This document shows, piece by piece, positions 63,462 through 64,000 of a stretch of 64,000 bases of DNA (its first letter is position 1; each line of letters starts with the position of its first letter). This DNA comes from Gemmatimonadota bacterium. GTDB taxonomy: Bacteria; Gemmatimonadota; Gemmatimonadetes; Gemmatimonadales; GWC2-71-9. The DNA lies in assembly GCA_003220795.1 (NCBI GenBank), contig QHTK01000054.1, positions 1 to 64,000 on the forward strand. The letters run 5' to 3'. Under the pieces are notes generated by a model. It was not told the DNA's origin, searched no databases, and saw only the letters and a list, made by a program, of their open reading frames with translations. The position numbers were made by a program, and so were the translations under genes.

Positions 63462-64000
63462 ATGACCGTGGAGGCGGTGGCGCGCAACACCGTGCGCAAC
63501 CCGCAGGTGGAAGCCGAGGTGCGACGCGCGGCACTCGGCCAGCTCCTCAAGGGCGGCCCGCTCGCGGAGTCGCTGCACGTGGTGCTCGTGCTGATCGTGG
63601 CCGCGCTGGTGTGGGACTCCCTACCCCGCGCGCTCACGATCGGCTGGGTGGGGGCCGTCACGGCCGCCGCAGCATTGCGCACCTGGTGGCGGCTGGGCCT
63701 CAGCCGGCGGACGGCAACGCCTGAGGAAGCGCTGCGGGGAGTGCGGCTCACGGTGGCCGGGGTGGGGCTGACCTGGGGGTTCGGCGCCGCCGCGGCGATC
63801 CCGGCGCTCGGTCTGGACGAAGCCGCCCTGATCCTGGTCGTGCTCGCCGGGATCGTCGCGGGCGCGACCGGGGCCCTGGTCGGCGACCGGCGCAGTTTCC
63901 GCTACCTCCTGGTCACCGTCCTCGCCCCCCTCCCGGTCGGCATCCTGTTGCTGGGGCACTCCCGCCCTCACCTCCTCGCGACGCTGTTGATCGCGCTGTT
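63462..64000 (+). CDS. Multi-helix membrane protein, 5' part
   Basis: The reading frame runs from ATG to the window end without a stop (179 codons). It encodes a short cytosolic start (MTVEAVARNTVRNPQVEAEVRR) and then five or six hydrophobic helices in hairpins (LHVVLVLIVAALVWDSL, GWVGAVTAAAALRTWW, VAGVGLTWGFGAAAAI, ALILVVLAGIVAGATGAL, LLVTVLAPLPVGILLL). This layout fits a MASE-like membrane sensor, usually followed by a kinase or GGDEF domain, but the output lies outside the window. It follows the receiver gene closely. Confidence 0.7.
   Translation, partial: MTVEAVARNTVRNPQVEAEVRRAALGQLLKGGPLAESLHVVLVLIVAALVWDSLPRALTIGWVGAVTAAAALRTWWRLGLSRRTATPEEALRGVRLTVAGVGLTWGFGAAAAIPALGLDEAALILVVLAGIVAGATGALVGDRRSFRYLLVTVLAPLPVGILLLGHSRPHLLATLLIAL

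Overview
The window is a 64 kb piece of a high-GC Gram-negative bacterial chromosome. Outer-membrane receptors, SurA-like chaperones, lipoproteins, an LPS-type glycosyltransferase, short HisG with HisZ, and many peptidases and two-component proteins together suggest Gemmatimonadota or a close relative. That assignment is inferred from gene content and style, not from a marker gene. Coding density is very high. GTG starts are common, and many genes overlap the previous stop codon by four bases (GTGA, ATGA, TTGA, and probably CTGA), so translational coupling is a strong feature of this genome.

Layout. 1-0.9 kb: end of hisZ, then hisG. 0.9-10.5 kb, minus strand: an envelope and repair operon of DUF58 protein, BatA-like protein, mfd, two parvulin-type PPIases and pdxA. 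10.7-13.7 kb: a secreted DUF4384 protein and an M28 peptidase. 13.7-14.7 kb: a short rho, divergent from lepA. 14.8-24.8 kb: a ten-gene coupled run of lepA, heptosyltransferase-like gene, ROK kinase, PfkB kinase, STAS/ATPase pair, PLP sulfur enzyme, ftsE, ftsX and an EnvC-like activator. 24.8-26.9 kb, minus: two small envelope genes and a GAF-GGDEF protein. 27-35 kb: pcm, nfo, then a metal-uptake region (outer-membrane barrel, ZnuA-like, ZnuB-like, TonB receptor). Two small secreted Cys proteins there look like regulatory upstream ORFs. 35-38 kb: two extracytoplasmic zinc metalloproteases around a small barrel. 38-43 kb: maeB, pckA and an HD hydrolase. 43-46.7 kb, minus: flippase-like membrane protein, triple-FHA protein and PP2C phosphatase. 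46.8-49.6 kb: uvrA carrying an in-frame palindromic repeat. 49.6-64 kb: a signalling island with four histidine kinases, four separate response regulators, a GAF protein, tRNA-Asn, and a TonB receptor/YfiR/CHASE8-type kinase/receiver module. A membrane protein runs off the end.

How the genes fit together. FtsEX with a catalytically degenerate LytM partner is a cell-division hydrolase switch. The 28-35 kb block looks like an outer- and inner-membrane metal import pathway without its ATPase. Both outer-membrane genes follow a small ORF ending in a PPRAPP motif, which resembles copper-responsive DUF2946/CruR-type control and is the most interesting system here. The 59-63.4 kb module pairs a YfiR-like periplasmic protein with a kinase instead of the diguanylate cyclase it usually controls.
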